A stretch of 36,438 bases of DNA, from NCBI GenBank assembly GCA_964645625.1, contig CAZYAI010000024.1, positions 1-36,438 on the forward strand. The letters run 5' to 3'. Position numbers and translations under genes: made by a program. Source of the stretch: AB-137-C09 sp964645625. GTDB lineage: Bacteria; Pseudomonadota; Zetaproteobacteria; Mariprofundales; Mariprofundaceae. Each line of letters begins with the position of its first letter. Positions within the stretch are counted from its first letter, which is position 1. Under the pieces are notes generated by a model that did no database searches, was not told where the DNA came from, and saw only the letters and a program-made list of their open reading frames with translations. This document shows positions 1 through 7,266 of this stretch, one piece after another.

Positions 1-104
1 AATCAAGCGAAATATGACGGGATTTTAGATTATGGCACTGTTTTATCTATGTCATATAAAAAAAGATCCCATGCCTTGCGTAACATCAGTAAAAAGGAAG
101 AACC
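1..104. other. Upstream flank, no confirmed gene
   Basis: Frame 1 stays open from base 1 to a TAG at 115-117 and could be the last 38 codons of a gene that overlaps the start of the actin-like gene. The stretch is short and shows no motif, so it may equally be the 5' leader of that gene. No convincing sigma-70 promoter is visible. Confidence 0.2.
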
Positions 105-1175
105 ATGCAGGTTATAGGCATTGATATCGGATTTGGCTTTACTAAAGCGACAGATGGTAAGCGTTATCGCGTATTTAAATCAATTTATGGCGAAGCGGTG
201 GAATTTCAATACCAAGAAGCCCTGCTTGGTGACAATGAAGGTGTAGAGCATCTGCAACTTGATGTAGATGGTTCCGCCTATTTTATTGGTGAATTGGCCG
301 AACGGCAAAGTTCTAGCCGTCAGTTTACCTTGGAGCAAAATCAGTTTGTTGCTTCTGCCTCTAAGGTGTTGGCGTTAGCGGCGATGTCCTGTTTCTTGCA
401 GGAACGACAGCAGGGTGTGCATTTGGTGGTGGGCTTGCCGATCGGTCACTACCGTCAATACAAATCGGAACTGGCAGGGCTGCTGCGTGCGACCCATGAT
501 ATTGTGGTGACCAATGCAATGGGTGAGCGCAAAGAGGTTCGCATTGCAGTTACCGATGTACGGGTGATTCCACAGCCTATTGGTTCGGTGATGGATCGTT
601 TGCTGGACAATAACGGAAGAGCCGCAGATCGACGTTTTGCTATGGAAAAAATTGGTGTGATTGATGTTGGTTTTAGAACCACGGATTACACGATTTCGGA
701 CAAAACACGTTATTCTGAACGCGGTAGTATGACGACGCAAAATGGTATCGCTAAAGCATTTGGGACTATTGCTGCTAAGCTGAAAGAGAACTGCGGTATC
801 AATGTAGAGTTGTACCGTCTGTTTGAAGCGGTGGAAACGGGCAGTATTAAAATTCGCGGCAAGGGTTATGATTTAAAAAAGATTACCCAGCATGCATTCC
901 AGCAATTGGCACAAAACATTGCTGCCGATGCGAACCGTATTTGGGCGGATGATTGGGATATTGATAGCATCATGATTACAGGTGGTGGTGGTGCTGTTTT
1001 GGCCGCACATTTACAGCCCTTGTTGGAAGGGGTGATTATTCCTATGGAGCAGGATTTGGATTACCGCTTGCATAATGTGCGCGGTTATTACAAATTTGGC
1101 AATCATACTTGGCCATCAGCTCGTATGTTGGGTCAAGCCGCTGCTGAGGCTGATGATGGAGCATCGGCGGCGTGA
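105..1175 (+). CDS. Actin-like ATPase, ParM/StbA-type
   Basis: The 356-residue protein has the actin/Hsp70 ATPase fold signatures. A phosphate-1 loop is at residues 4-14 (IGIDIGFGFTK), a phosphate-2 segment around 183-197 (GVIDVGFRTTDY) with its Asp at 187, and an adenosine motif at 290-298 (MITGGGG). Family members polymerise into filaments; plasmid ParM pushes replicons apart with a DNA-binding partner (ParR). Start ATG 105 has a good ribosome site (AAGGAAG at 94-100). No ParR-like gene follows; what lies upstream is outside the window. It sits in a housekeeping region, so it may be a chromosomal actin homologue with another role (filament scaffold, relic of an integrated plasmid). The family call is firm; the cellular role is not known. 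Confidence 0.8.
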   Translation: MQVIGIDIGFGFTKATDGKRYRVFKSIYGEAVEFQYQEALLGDNEGVEHLQLDVDGSAYFIGELAERQSSSRQFTLEQNQFVASASKVLALAAMSCFLQERQQGVHLVVGLPIGHYRQYKSELAGLLRATHDIVVTNAMGERKEVRIAVTDVRVIPQPIGSVMDRLLDNNGRAADRRFAMEKIGVIDVGFRTTDYTISDKTRYSERGSMTTQNGIAKAFGTIAAKLKENCGINVELYRLFEAVETGSIKIRGKGYDLKKITQHAFQQLAQNIAADANRIWADDWDIDSIMITGGGGAVLAAHLQPLLEGVIIPMEQDLDYRLHNVRGYYKFGNHTWPSARMLGQAAAEADDGASAA

Positions 1176-1252
1176 CTTTTGTCCTGTTGTCAGATGGGTG
1201 CACTCACCTATGTTCGGCAATCCGAATAGTTATGAATAAAGGAGAATAGCTT

Positions 1253-1513
1253 ATGAAACGTTTGTTTTTACTTACTGCGTTATGTTTAGCTGCAACACCA
1301 GCGATGGCTGGCGCGCTATTTGATGATAGTATTGAAAATCGTGTTGAAGCGATTAATGCACAGATGAAAGGTCATACCGACTACCATGCCTATTTGGCGA
1401 TTGAATTGGCTAAAGTCGCTGACGAAGAAAAATCACAGCATGATCTTGCTGTGGCAAAATATTTCATTGCGCAAGCTGAACAGGCTGCGGCAAAATCAGG
1501 AGCTGCTAAATGA
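1253..1513 (+). CDS. Small exported helical protein, coupled to the OmpA-like gene
   Basis: The 86-residue product has a clear signal peptide (MKRLFLLTALCLAATPAMA, cleavage near 19/20). The mature part is about 65 residues, predicted helical and rich in Ala, Glu and Lys. A strong ribosome site (AAAGGAGAA, about 1238-1246) precedes ATG 1253. Its stop overlaps the next start as ATGA (1510-1513), which implies translational coupling. Both proteins begin with MKRLFLL, and the mature helix resembles in character the helical region of the partner lipoprotein, so the two probably work together in the periplasm. I do not recognise a named family. Confidence 0.7.
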   Translation: MKRLFLLTALCLAATPAMAGALFDDSIENRVEAINAQMKGHTDYHAYLAIELAKVADEEKSQHDLAVAKYFIAQAEQAAAKSGAAK

Positions 1514-2193
1514 AACGTTTATTTTTATTGGCTGCCAGTACCGCCATGTTCTCTGCTTGTGTAGCAACAGCACCTAATACACAGCTTGGTGAATTGGATG
1601 ATGCACGCATGTGGATCGAAAAAGCACGTCAAGCAGGTGCCGAATCATGTACCCCTGAATTGCAAGCAAAAGCGGTAGCAAAACTGCATCATGCTGCGCA
1701 TGAGTTTGATGAGAAGCATTATCACCCAGATGAAAATGCTCAATTAGCGGCAGATGCTGTAAAGTATGCGAAAAAGGCGTATGAGCAGACACAAAACACC
1801 TGTAATAAACCCAAGCCTGTTGCCAAACCTGCACCTGCACCTAAGCCAATGCCTAAGGCCATTGCGTTAAATGGTGTGCAGTTTGAAACCAATAGTGCGG
1901 CATTGACTGCGGCATCTTTACCTATTTTGGATCATGCAGTTGCAACCTTGAAAGAGAATCCTTCTATTCGCGTGGAAGTAGCAGCGCACACCGATAGTCG
2001 TGGTCGCGATGCTTACAACATGAAGTTGTCCAGCAAACGTGCCAATAGCGTCATGCAATACTTGAATGAACATGGTGTTGATGCCTCTCGTTTGCAGGCT
2101 AAAGGTTATGGTGAAACATCACCGATTGCTGATAATAATACCGAAGAAGGTCGTGCGATGAACCGTCGTGTTGAGTTGAATATTCTGAAGTAA
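1510..2193 (+). CDS. OmpA-domain peptidoglycan-associated lipoprotein
   Basis: 227 residues. The N-terminal signal ends in a lipobox (FSAC, lipidated Cys17). Residues about 28-95 form a helical region of the DUF4398 kind seen in outer-membrane lipoproteins. A Pro/Lys/Ala linker follows (about 100-118), and then a complete OmpA C-terminal domain (about 120-227). The peptidoglycan (diaminopimelate) contact residues are present: Asp162 in HTDSRG (160-165) and Arg219/Arg220 in NRRVEL. It should anchor the outer membrane to the cell wall, like Pal. There is no tol gene in the window. It is coupled by ATGA overlap to the small exported gene upstream. It could also serve as a sensor or assembly lipoprotein of a secretion or envelope complex. 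Confidence 0.85.
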   Translation: MKRLFLLAASTAMFSACVATAPNTQLGELDDARMWIEKARQAGAESCTPELQAKAVAKLHHAAHEFDEKHYHPDENAQLAADAVKYAKKAYEQTQNTCNKPKPVAKPAPAPKPMPKAIALNGVQFETNSAALTAASLPILDHAVATLKENPSIRVEVAAHTDSRGRDAYNMKLSSKRANSVMQYLNEHGVDASRLQAKGYGETSPIADNNTEEGRAMNRRVELNILK

Positions 2194-2202
2194 GATAGTC
2201 AC

Positions 2203-2313
2203 TATTCAGACCACCCACATTTTGTCCGTTGCCAGCGTCAAAAGTGCTCACATACAGGGAGTATGCTGCGCGCTTTTTCCTTGTCAGCGAACAAAATGCA
2301 GGCAATCTGAACA
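2203..2313. repeat. Foldback repeat, family A copy 1
   Basis: A 111-bp imperfect palindrome directly after the OmpA-like gene. Matching arms include TATTCAGA/TCTGAACA (2203-2210 with 2306-2313) and CATTTTGT/ACAAAATG (2218-2225 with 2291-2298), and the pairing continues inward to CATAC/GTATG. Its minus-strand core (CAAGGAAAAAGCGCGCAG then TAC...GTA...TGAGCA) aligns with the foldback at 22008-22126, so both belong to one dispersed family. Confidence 0.7.
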
Positions 2314-2350
2314 GTTACGGTCGTTATCATCTTAACTTGATGCATCGTTA

Positions 2351-2381
2351 AGCCCAGTCATCCATGATGGCTGGGCTTTTT
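2351..2381 (+). terminator. Rho-independent terminator
   Basis: A 12-bp stem (AGCCCAGTCATC with GATGGCTGGGCT, one G-T wobble) has a 3-base loop CAT and is followed by TTTTT. It ends transcription of the exported protein/OmpA-like pair before uppP. Confidence 0.9.
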
Positions 2382-2419
2382 GCTTGGAAATACTCAATGG
2401 CAACGTATGATGCCGCGTT

Positions 2420-3238
2420 ATGCAAACTTCTATTGATGCCGTCCAGGCTATGATCCTCGCCCTTATTCAAGGGCTGACTGAATTCCTCCCTATTTCCTCT
2501 TCTGCGCATTTAGCCTTGATTCCTTTGGTGACGACATGGCCCGACCAAGGCTTGGCGTTTGACTGCGTGGTTCACCTTGGTTCGCTCACAGCAGTGGTGG
2601 TTTATTTCCGCAGTGACTTGGCGCGTATGCTCTCAGGCATGGTGGTGACTGTGCAAGCACGTTCGATTACCGCTAATCATGATGGTTATTTGGCGTGGTT
2701 GATTGGTTTTGCCACCATTCCCGTTGGGCTAGCTGGCTTGGCGTTTAAGGATTACATCGAGAACGATTTACGTTCGCTTACTGTTATTGGTGTAGCATCC
2801 ATCGTGTTTGGTCTGCTGCTGTGGTATGCCGACAAAAAGGGACTGAATCGCCGTGAAGAGTCGGAATGGTCATTCCGTGATGCAATGATTGTAGGCGTAG
2901 CACAGGCGGTGGCGTTGATTCCTGGCACATCCCGTTCAGGTATTACCATGACGGCGGCGATGATGTTGGGTTACACACGGCAAGCAGCAGCGCGTTTTTC
3001 TTTCCTGTTATCCATTCCAGTGATTGTGCTGGCTGGTGGACTTAAGGTGAAAGATTGGATTGAACAACCCGATCAAGCGGCGAGTCTGTTTACACTGACG
3101 ATTGGCTATACGTTGTCAGCAATTTCTGCTTATATCTGCATTCACTTCTTTTTGAAGTATATCGAAAAAACAGGCATGGGTCCCTTTGTTATCTACCGTG
3201 TATTACTCGGTGCAGTATTACTGTGGATGGTGTGGTAG
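2420..3238 (+). CDS. uppP: Undecaprenyl-diphosphatase
   Basis: 272 residues, the usual BacA/UppP length. This integral inner-membrane enzyme removes a phosphate from undecaprenyl diphosphate to recycle the lipid carrier of peptidoglycan and other surface polymers, and it contributes to bacitracin resistance. Signatures seen: the (E/Q)xxxE motif inside QGLTEFLPISSSAH (about 17-30) and PGTSRSG at 168-174, both family active-site elements, spread among about eight hydrophobic segments. ATG 2420 fits the family N-terminus, although its ribosome site is weak. Its end overlaps the lgt start, so the two form an envelope operon. Confidence 0.95.
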   Translation: MQTSIDAVQAMILALIQGLTEFLPISSSAHLALIPLVTTWPDQGLAFDCVVHLGSLTAVVVYFRSDLARMLSGMVVTVQARSITANHDGYLAWLIGFATIPVGLAGLAFKDYIENDLRSLTVIGVASIVFGLLLWYADKKGLNRREESEWSFRDAMIVGVAQAVALIPGTSRSGITMTAAMMLGYTRQAAARFSFLLSIPVIVLAGGLKVKDWIEQPDQAASLFTLTIGYTLSAISAYICIHFFLKYIEKTGMGPFVIYRVLLGAVLLWMVW

Positions 3239-4020
3239 TGCTAGCACCGCAGATTGATCCTGTTGCTTTACAATTAGGTCCGCTGGCGATTCATTGGTAT
3301 GGGCTGATGTATGTCGTTGGCTTTATGTCGGTGTGGTATTTAACCCGCTTGCAATTGCAAGAGCGAGGGCTATGGCAACAAAGCATCACCGCTGAGCAAT
3401 ACGAAAACTTGTTTAGCATGTTGATTGTTGGTGTGATTATTGGTGGCAGGTTGGCATATGTGCTGTTTTATAATTTTGATTATTACCTGCATCATCCCAT
3501 TGAGGTGTTTTACGTCTGGCAAGGTGGCATGAGCTTTCATGGTGGCTTAGTTGGTCCTTTAGTAGCTGGTTGGTGGTATTGTCGCCGCCATCAACTGCCG
3601 TTCTTAGAGCTTGCTGACCGTTTTTTTATCGTTGCACCGTTGGGTTTGGCGGCTGGTCGCATGGGTAATTTTATTAACGGTGAGTTATGGGGACGTGTAA
3701 CAGATGTGCCGTGGGCGATGGTATTCCCTCAAGCAGGTCCTGACCCACGTCACCCCAGTCAATTGTATGAATTGGGGCTGGAAGGTATCGCCTTGTTTTG
3801 TCTGTTGTGGTTTACCCGTCATCGTAACTGGGGTGCGGGCGCACATGTGTCGTTGTTTCTCATCGGCTATGCCGCAGCGCGTATTTTTTGCGAGAACTTC
3901 CGTCAACCCGATGTGCAGTTAGGCTTCATTGTCGGTCCGCTAACGATGGGTATGTTATTGTCATCAGCGATGCTGGTCGCAGGCTGTGTCGGCTTTTATT
4001 GGGCGAACTATAAGCGTTAG
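3238..4020 (+). CDS. lgt: Prolipoprotein diacylglyceryl transferase
   Basis: This inner-membrane enzyme transfers diacylglycerol from phosphatidylglycerol to the lipobox Cys of prolipoproteins. The Lgt signature GRMGNFINGE is at 140-149 and contains the essential Arg; HWYG near the N-terminus, HGG and HPSQLYE are also present. The frame is open from GTG 3223, but GTG 3238 overlaps the uppP stop (TAGTG), has GGATGG seven bases upstream and gives a normal N-terminus, so I chose it; 3223 and 3232 remain possible. The product (260 residues) is slightly shorter than the E. coli protein. It would modify lipoproteins such as the OmpA-like one upstream. Confidence 0.93.
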   Translation: MLAPQIDPVALQLGPLAIHWYGLMYVVGFMSVWYLTRLQLQERGLWQQSITAEQYENLFSMLIVGVIIGGRLAYVLFYNFDYYLHHPIEVFYVWQGGMSFHGGLVGPLVAGWWYCRRHQLPFLELADRFFIVAPLGLAAGRMGNFINGELWGRVTDVPWAMVFPQAGPDPRHPSQLYELGLEGIALFCLLWFTRHRNWGAGAHVSLFLIGYAAARIFCENFRQPDVQLGFIVGPLTMGMLLSSAMLVAGCVGFYWANYKR

Positions 4021-4026
4021 CTATTT

Positions 4027-4130
4027 AGTTAACTGATGTTGCGCACGCATAGTTCTACACGTGACTTTTTAAGTAGCAATGTGTCATTGCGGACTTGATC
4101 CGCAATCCAGTGAACAAGCGTAAGATTGAC
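4027..4130. repeat. Dispersed repeat, truncated cloverleaf unit with conserved leader
   Basis: Bases 4027-4081 match 36162-36220 (shared AGTTAACTGATG, then ACGCAT, TTCTA, ACGTG, CTTTTT, AGTAGCAA). They are followed by the first arm of the 84-bp repeat unit found at the window end: TTGCGGA-CTTGA-TCCGCAA (4087-4105), then ATCCAG. The second arm is decayed and the third is missing, so this is a broken copy just after lgt. Confidence 0.75.
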
Positions 4131-4291
4131 TATAATCGAGCGATTTGTTCAAACAAGGGTTCGTGAGCTTTTAGCGTCAGGCTAAAGAGCATCATAATCG
4201 CTGCAATTATTTCGCTCTTCGTGGCATAAGTCCTGTGAAAGGTGCAGCATTCTCGCTGCTTATCCTGAATAACTCAGGTTAATTAACCTTG
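4131..4291 (+). promoter_or_regulatory. Structured leader upstream of zwf
   Basis: A TATAAT at 4131-4136 could be a -10 box, but no good -35 is at the right distance. The next 150 bases hold several short hairpins (TTTAGC/GCTAAA, AGAGC/GCTCT, GCAGC/GCTGC) and end in a perfect 14-bp palindrome. This suggests a regulated 5' untranslated region; I cannot match it to a known riboswitch. Confidence 0.3.
4276..4289. promoter_or_regulatory. Perfect 14-bp palindrome, candidate operator of zwf-gnd
   Basis: AGGTTAATTAACCT is a perfect palindrome that ends 14 bases before the chosen zwf start. Its size and position suit a dimeric repressor site, but its AT-rich core could also be chance. No regulator gene is nearby. 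Confidence 0.35.
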
Positions 4292-4303
4292 ATGGGAGAG
4301 ATC

Positions 4304-6310
4304 ATGCCTCATGCATCAGCGCAAGCCGCGCTTGATATATCCGATAGTCTGCTTAACGCCTTAAACCTTCAGGATGATCGCCCTGACTCTTGTGTATTGG
4401 TGATTTTTGGTGCTTCGGGTGACTTGACCAAACGCTTGTTGATTCCTTCGTTGTTTAATTTGTATGGCGATCATTTATTGCCCGAGCAATTTGCCATTCT
4501 TGGCGTGGCAATGGATGATTTTAGCTCCGAAACATTCCGCCAGCGCATGAGCGAAGATGTGCGTACCTTCTCTCGTCGTGAGTCCTTTGATGAAGCCTTA
4601 TGGGCTTCGTTTTGTGAGCGTATTCATTACCAACAGGGTCGCTTTGATGAGCCCGCCACCTTCAGCCAACTGGCGAGCTTTTTGCAGGCATTGAATGGTC
4701 GTTATAATACCGAAGGTAATGTGCTGTTTTATATGGCAACACCACCTTCGGTGTTTGGTATGATCTCCGAAGCGGTGCGTGCAATTGGCTTGAATCGGGA
4801 GCATCAAGGTTGGCGTAGAATCATTGTAGAAAAACCGTTTGGTAGTGATTATGCATCTGCCAAAATGCTGAATCAAAAGATTCTCAGCTATTGGAACGAA
4901 TCGCAAGTGTACCGCATTGACCATTATTTGGGTAAAGAGGCGGTGCAAAACTTGGTCGCCTTCCGCTTTGCCAATGGTATGTTTGAACCGTTGTGGAACC
5001 GCACCCACATTGATCATATTCAAATCACAGCCACCGAAGAAGTGGGCGTGGAATGGCGTGGTGGTTATTACGATCATGCAGGCGTGCTGCGTGATATGAT
5101 TCAAAACCATCTGTTTCAGATGATGGCATATTTGTGTATGGAGCCTCCCACCTCCTTTGACGCAGAGGCGATTCGTAATGAAAAGTATAAGTTGCTTAGT
5201 GCCGTGCGGATTTGGAAGCCTGAAGAAGTGGCTAACAATGCGGTGCGTGGTCAATATGGCGTGGGCGTGAAGCCTGACGGTAGCCCAGCGCAAGCATACC
5301 GTGATGAACATTTGGTCGCCCCTGATTCTAACACCGAAACCTATGCAGCACTCAAGCTGCGTATCGATAATTGGCGTTGGCATGGCGTGCCTGTTTATTT
5401 GCGTTCGGGCAAAGCTTTGGCGACGCGCTCCACCGAAATTGTGGTGCAGTTCCGTCGTGCGCCTGAATTTACCTTTCGTGGTACGCCAGCGGCCGAGCAA
5501 TTGGAAGCCAATCAGCTTATTTTCCGTATTCAGCCCAAGGGCACGATTGAGCTACGTTTTTTAGCCAAACGCCCAGGACCTTCGATGCATATGCGTAAAG
5601 TGAATATGAACTTTGAATACGACGATGCCTTTGTAGCACAACCAGGTACAGGTTATGAAACCATGCTCTATGATTGCATGCGTGGTGATGCATCGCTGTT
5701 TTCGCGTTCGGATTTGGTGGAGACATCATGGCGTATTGTTCAGCCTGTATTGGATCATTGGCAGCATAAAAAAGAGGATGACTTCCCTAATTATCCCTTT
5801 GGTTCATGGGGGCCGAAAAAAGCGTTTTCTTTGTTGTCGCCCAATCATCGTATGTGGTTGGCGAGAACACCGTTGCGTGCCTTAGAGCGTGTGCCGATGT
5901 TTGAAGGTTGCGGTTCGACGATGTTGCAAGCCTTTGCCATGATGCTGAAACCGATGGTCTATAATGCAGGCGATGTCATTGTTGAATTTGGCAGCGAGGG
6001 GCATGAGTTTTTCATTGTTGAAATGGGCGAGATAGAAATTATCAATCCCCAAGGGCGGTGTATTCGTGCTTTGAGCCAAGGTGATGTTTTTGGTGAGTTG
6101 TCATTACTCACCAGTAAAGGACGGCAGGCAACGGTTAAAGCCAACAGTTATGCGACCTTGTACATGATGGAAAAACGCGATTTCTGCAAGGTGATGATGG
6201 ACAGACCGATATTTGCCGAACGCATCGTGCAGGTAGCAAAAGATCGTTATAATATTATTGTTGATGCCACGCATTGGGCGGAATCAACAAGCAATTCTGA
6301 GGAGTGTTAA
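4304..6310 (+). CDS. zwf: Glucose-6-phosphate dehydrogenase fused to a cyclic-nucleotide-binding domain
   Basis: The first roughly 500 residues are G6PDH, which oxidises glucose 6-phosphate to 6-phosphogluconolactone with reduction of NAD(P). The nucleotide-binding loop GASGDLTKR is at 36-44 and the catalytic motif RIDHYLGKE at 204-212. After the normal enzyme end there is a complete cNMP-binding domain (about 532-650). It carries the phosphate-binding cassette FGELSLL at 596-602 followed by Arg607 and Ala609, the pattern that binds the cyclic phosphate in CRP-type sensors. The total is 668 residues, against about 490 for ordinary G6PDH. ATG 4304 has GGGAG five bases upstream; TTG 4289 and ATG 4292 are in frame but lack a ribosome site. 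gnd begins just after the stop. The fusion suggests allosteric control of NADPH production by cAMP or cGMP, or a degenerate CAP-ED scaffold. Confidence 0.93.
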   Translation: MPHASAQAALDISDSLLNALNLQDDRPDSCVLVIFGASGDLTKRLLIPSLFNLYGDHLLPEQFAILGVAMDDFSSETFRQRMSEDVRTFSRRESFDEALWASFCERIHYQQGRFDEPATFSQLASFLQALNGRYNTEGNVLFYMATPPSVFGMISEAVRAIGLNREHQGWRRIIVEKPFGSDYASAKMLNQKILSYWNESQVYRIDHYLGKEAVQNLVAFRFANGMFEPLWNRTHIDHIQITATEEVGVEWRGGYYDHAGVLRDMIQNHLFQMMAYLCMEPPTSFDAEAIRNEKYKLLSAVRIWKPEEVANNAVRGQYGVGVKPDGSPAQAYRDEHLVAPDSNTETYAALKLRIDNWRWHGVPVYLRSGKALATRSTEIVVQFRRAPEFTFRGTPAAEQLEANQLIFRIQPKGTIELRFLAKRPGPSMHMRKVNMNFEYDDAFVAQPGTGYETMLYDCMRGDASLFSRSDLVETSWRIVQPVLDHWQHKKEDDFPNYPFGSWGPKKAFSLLSPNHRMWLARTPLRALERVPMFEGCGSTMLQAFAMMLKPMVYNAGDVIVEFGSEGHEFFIVEMGEIEIINPQGRCIRALSQGDVFGELSLLTSKGRQATVKANSYATLYMMEKRDFCKVMMDRPIFAERIVQVAKDRYNIIVDATHWAESTSNSEEC

Positions 6311-6311
6311 G

Positions 6312-7226
6312 ATGAAACTAGCGATGGTAGGACTCGGTCGCATGGGCGGCAATATGGTGAAGCGTTTGGCAGAAGGCGGGCATGAGATCGTGGCTTATGA
6401 TGTTGATGCTGCGCCAGGCGAAGCTTTAGCAGCGGCTTACCCTGCGGTGGAAGCTGCCCATGATTTGCGCGATATGGTTGCCCGTTTGCCACAACCGCGT
6501 GTTATTTGGGTGATGGTTCCACATCAGTATGTAGATGCCAGCATTGATGCCTTGCTTGACGCAGGCGTGACAGCGGGGGATTTGATTATTGATGGTGGCA
6601 ACTCAAACTACAAAGAAGGGCAGCGGCGTGGCGAAGAGCTAAAAGCGCAAGGTATTTATTTTGCTGATTGCGGTACGTCTGGTGGTGTCTGGGGTTTGCA
6701 GAACGGTTATTCCTTAATGATTGGTGGCGAAGATGAGGCGGTTGCTTTGATTGCTCCAGCATTAACCACGTTAGCATCGAATGATGGCAAAGGCTGGGGG
6801 CATGTTGGTCCTGTGGGAGCAGGTCACTTTGTTAAAATGGTTCATAACGGTATTGAATACGGCATGATGCAAGCCTTTGCTGAAGGTTTTGAATTGATGA
6901 AAGCCAAAGAGGAGTTTGATCTTGATATGCATCAAATTGCACGTGTGTGGCAGCATGGCTCGGTGGTGAGTTCATGGTTGTTGGACCTTACAGGCGATGC
7001 CTTGGAGCAAGATGGCGATTTGTCTTCGCTATCGGATTGGATGGACGATTCAGGTGAAGGGCGTTGGACGGTGAATGAAGGCATCGACCTTGGTGTGCCT
7101 ACACCTGTATTGGCTTTAGCATTGCAAATGCGTTTTCGCAGTCGGGAAACGGATGCCTTTGCCGGTAAAATCGTCAACGCCATGCGCGCTGGCTTCGGTG
7201 GTCATCCCATCAAGCCCAAGGCGTAA
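6312..7226 (+). CDS. gnd: 6-phosphogluconate dehydrogenase, decarboxylating, short form
   Basis: 304 residues, the short (GndA/YqeC-like) family, which often prefers NAD. It converts 6-phosphogluconate to ribulose 5-phosphate and CO2. It has the Rossmann GLGRMG at 7-12, DGGNSNYKE, the family segment GTSGGVWG, and the catalytic KMVHNGIEYGMMQ block (Lys and Asn for catalysis). The frame is open upstream to 6258 inside zwf, but ATG 6312 carries a ribosome site (GAGGAG at about 6299-6304) and fits the family N-terminus. Only one base separates it from the zwf stop, so the two enzymes are co-translated. The lactonase gene (pgl) is not in the window. Confidence 0.92.
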   Translation: MKLAMVGLGRMGGNMVKRLAEGGHEIVAYDVDAAPGEALAAAYPAVEAAHDLRDMVARLPQPRVIWVMVPHQYVDASIDALLDAGVTAGDLIIDGGNSNYKEGQRRGEELKAQGIYFADCGTSGGVWGLQNGYSLMIGGEDEAVALIAPALTTLASNDGKGWGHVGPVGAGHFVKMVHNGIEYGMMQAFAEGFELMKAKEEFDLDMHQIARVWQHGSVVSSWLLDLTGDALEQDGDLSSLSDWMDDSGEGRWTVNEGIDLGVPTPVLALALQMRFRSRETDAFAGKIVNAMRAGFGGHPIKPKA

Positions 7227-7235
7227 GTTTGTTAG

Positions 7236-7265
7236 AAAAGATGCCCCTTTGTGGGCATCTTTTCA
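7236..7265. terminator. Bidirectional terminator between gnd and the nuclease gene
   Basis: AAAAGATGCCC (7236-7246) pairs with GGGCATCTTTT (7253-7263) around a 6-base loop. The T-run on one side and A-run on the other let it serve both gnd and the convergent minus-strand gene, which ends at 7267. Confidence 0.9.
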
Positions 7266-7266
7266 T

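Noticed and set aside
4598..5500. 300-codon minus-strand frame inside zwf
   Set aside because: Antisense shadow of a strongly supported enzyme gene; no recognisable domain and His/Thr-rich composition typical of such shadows.
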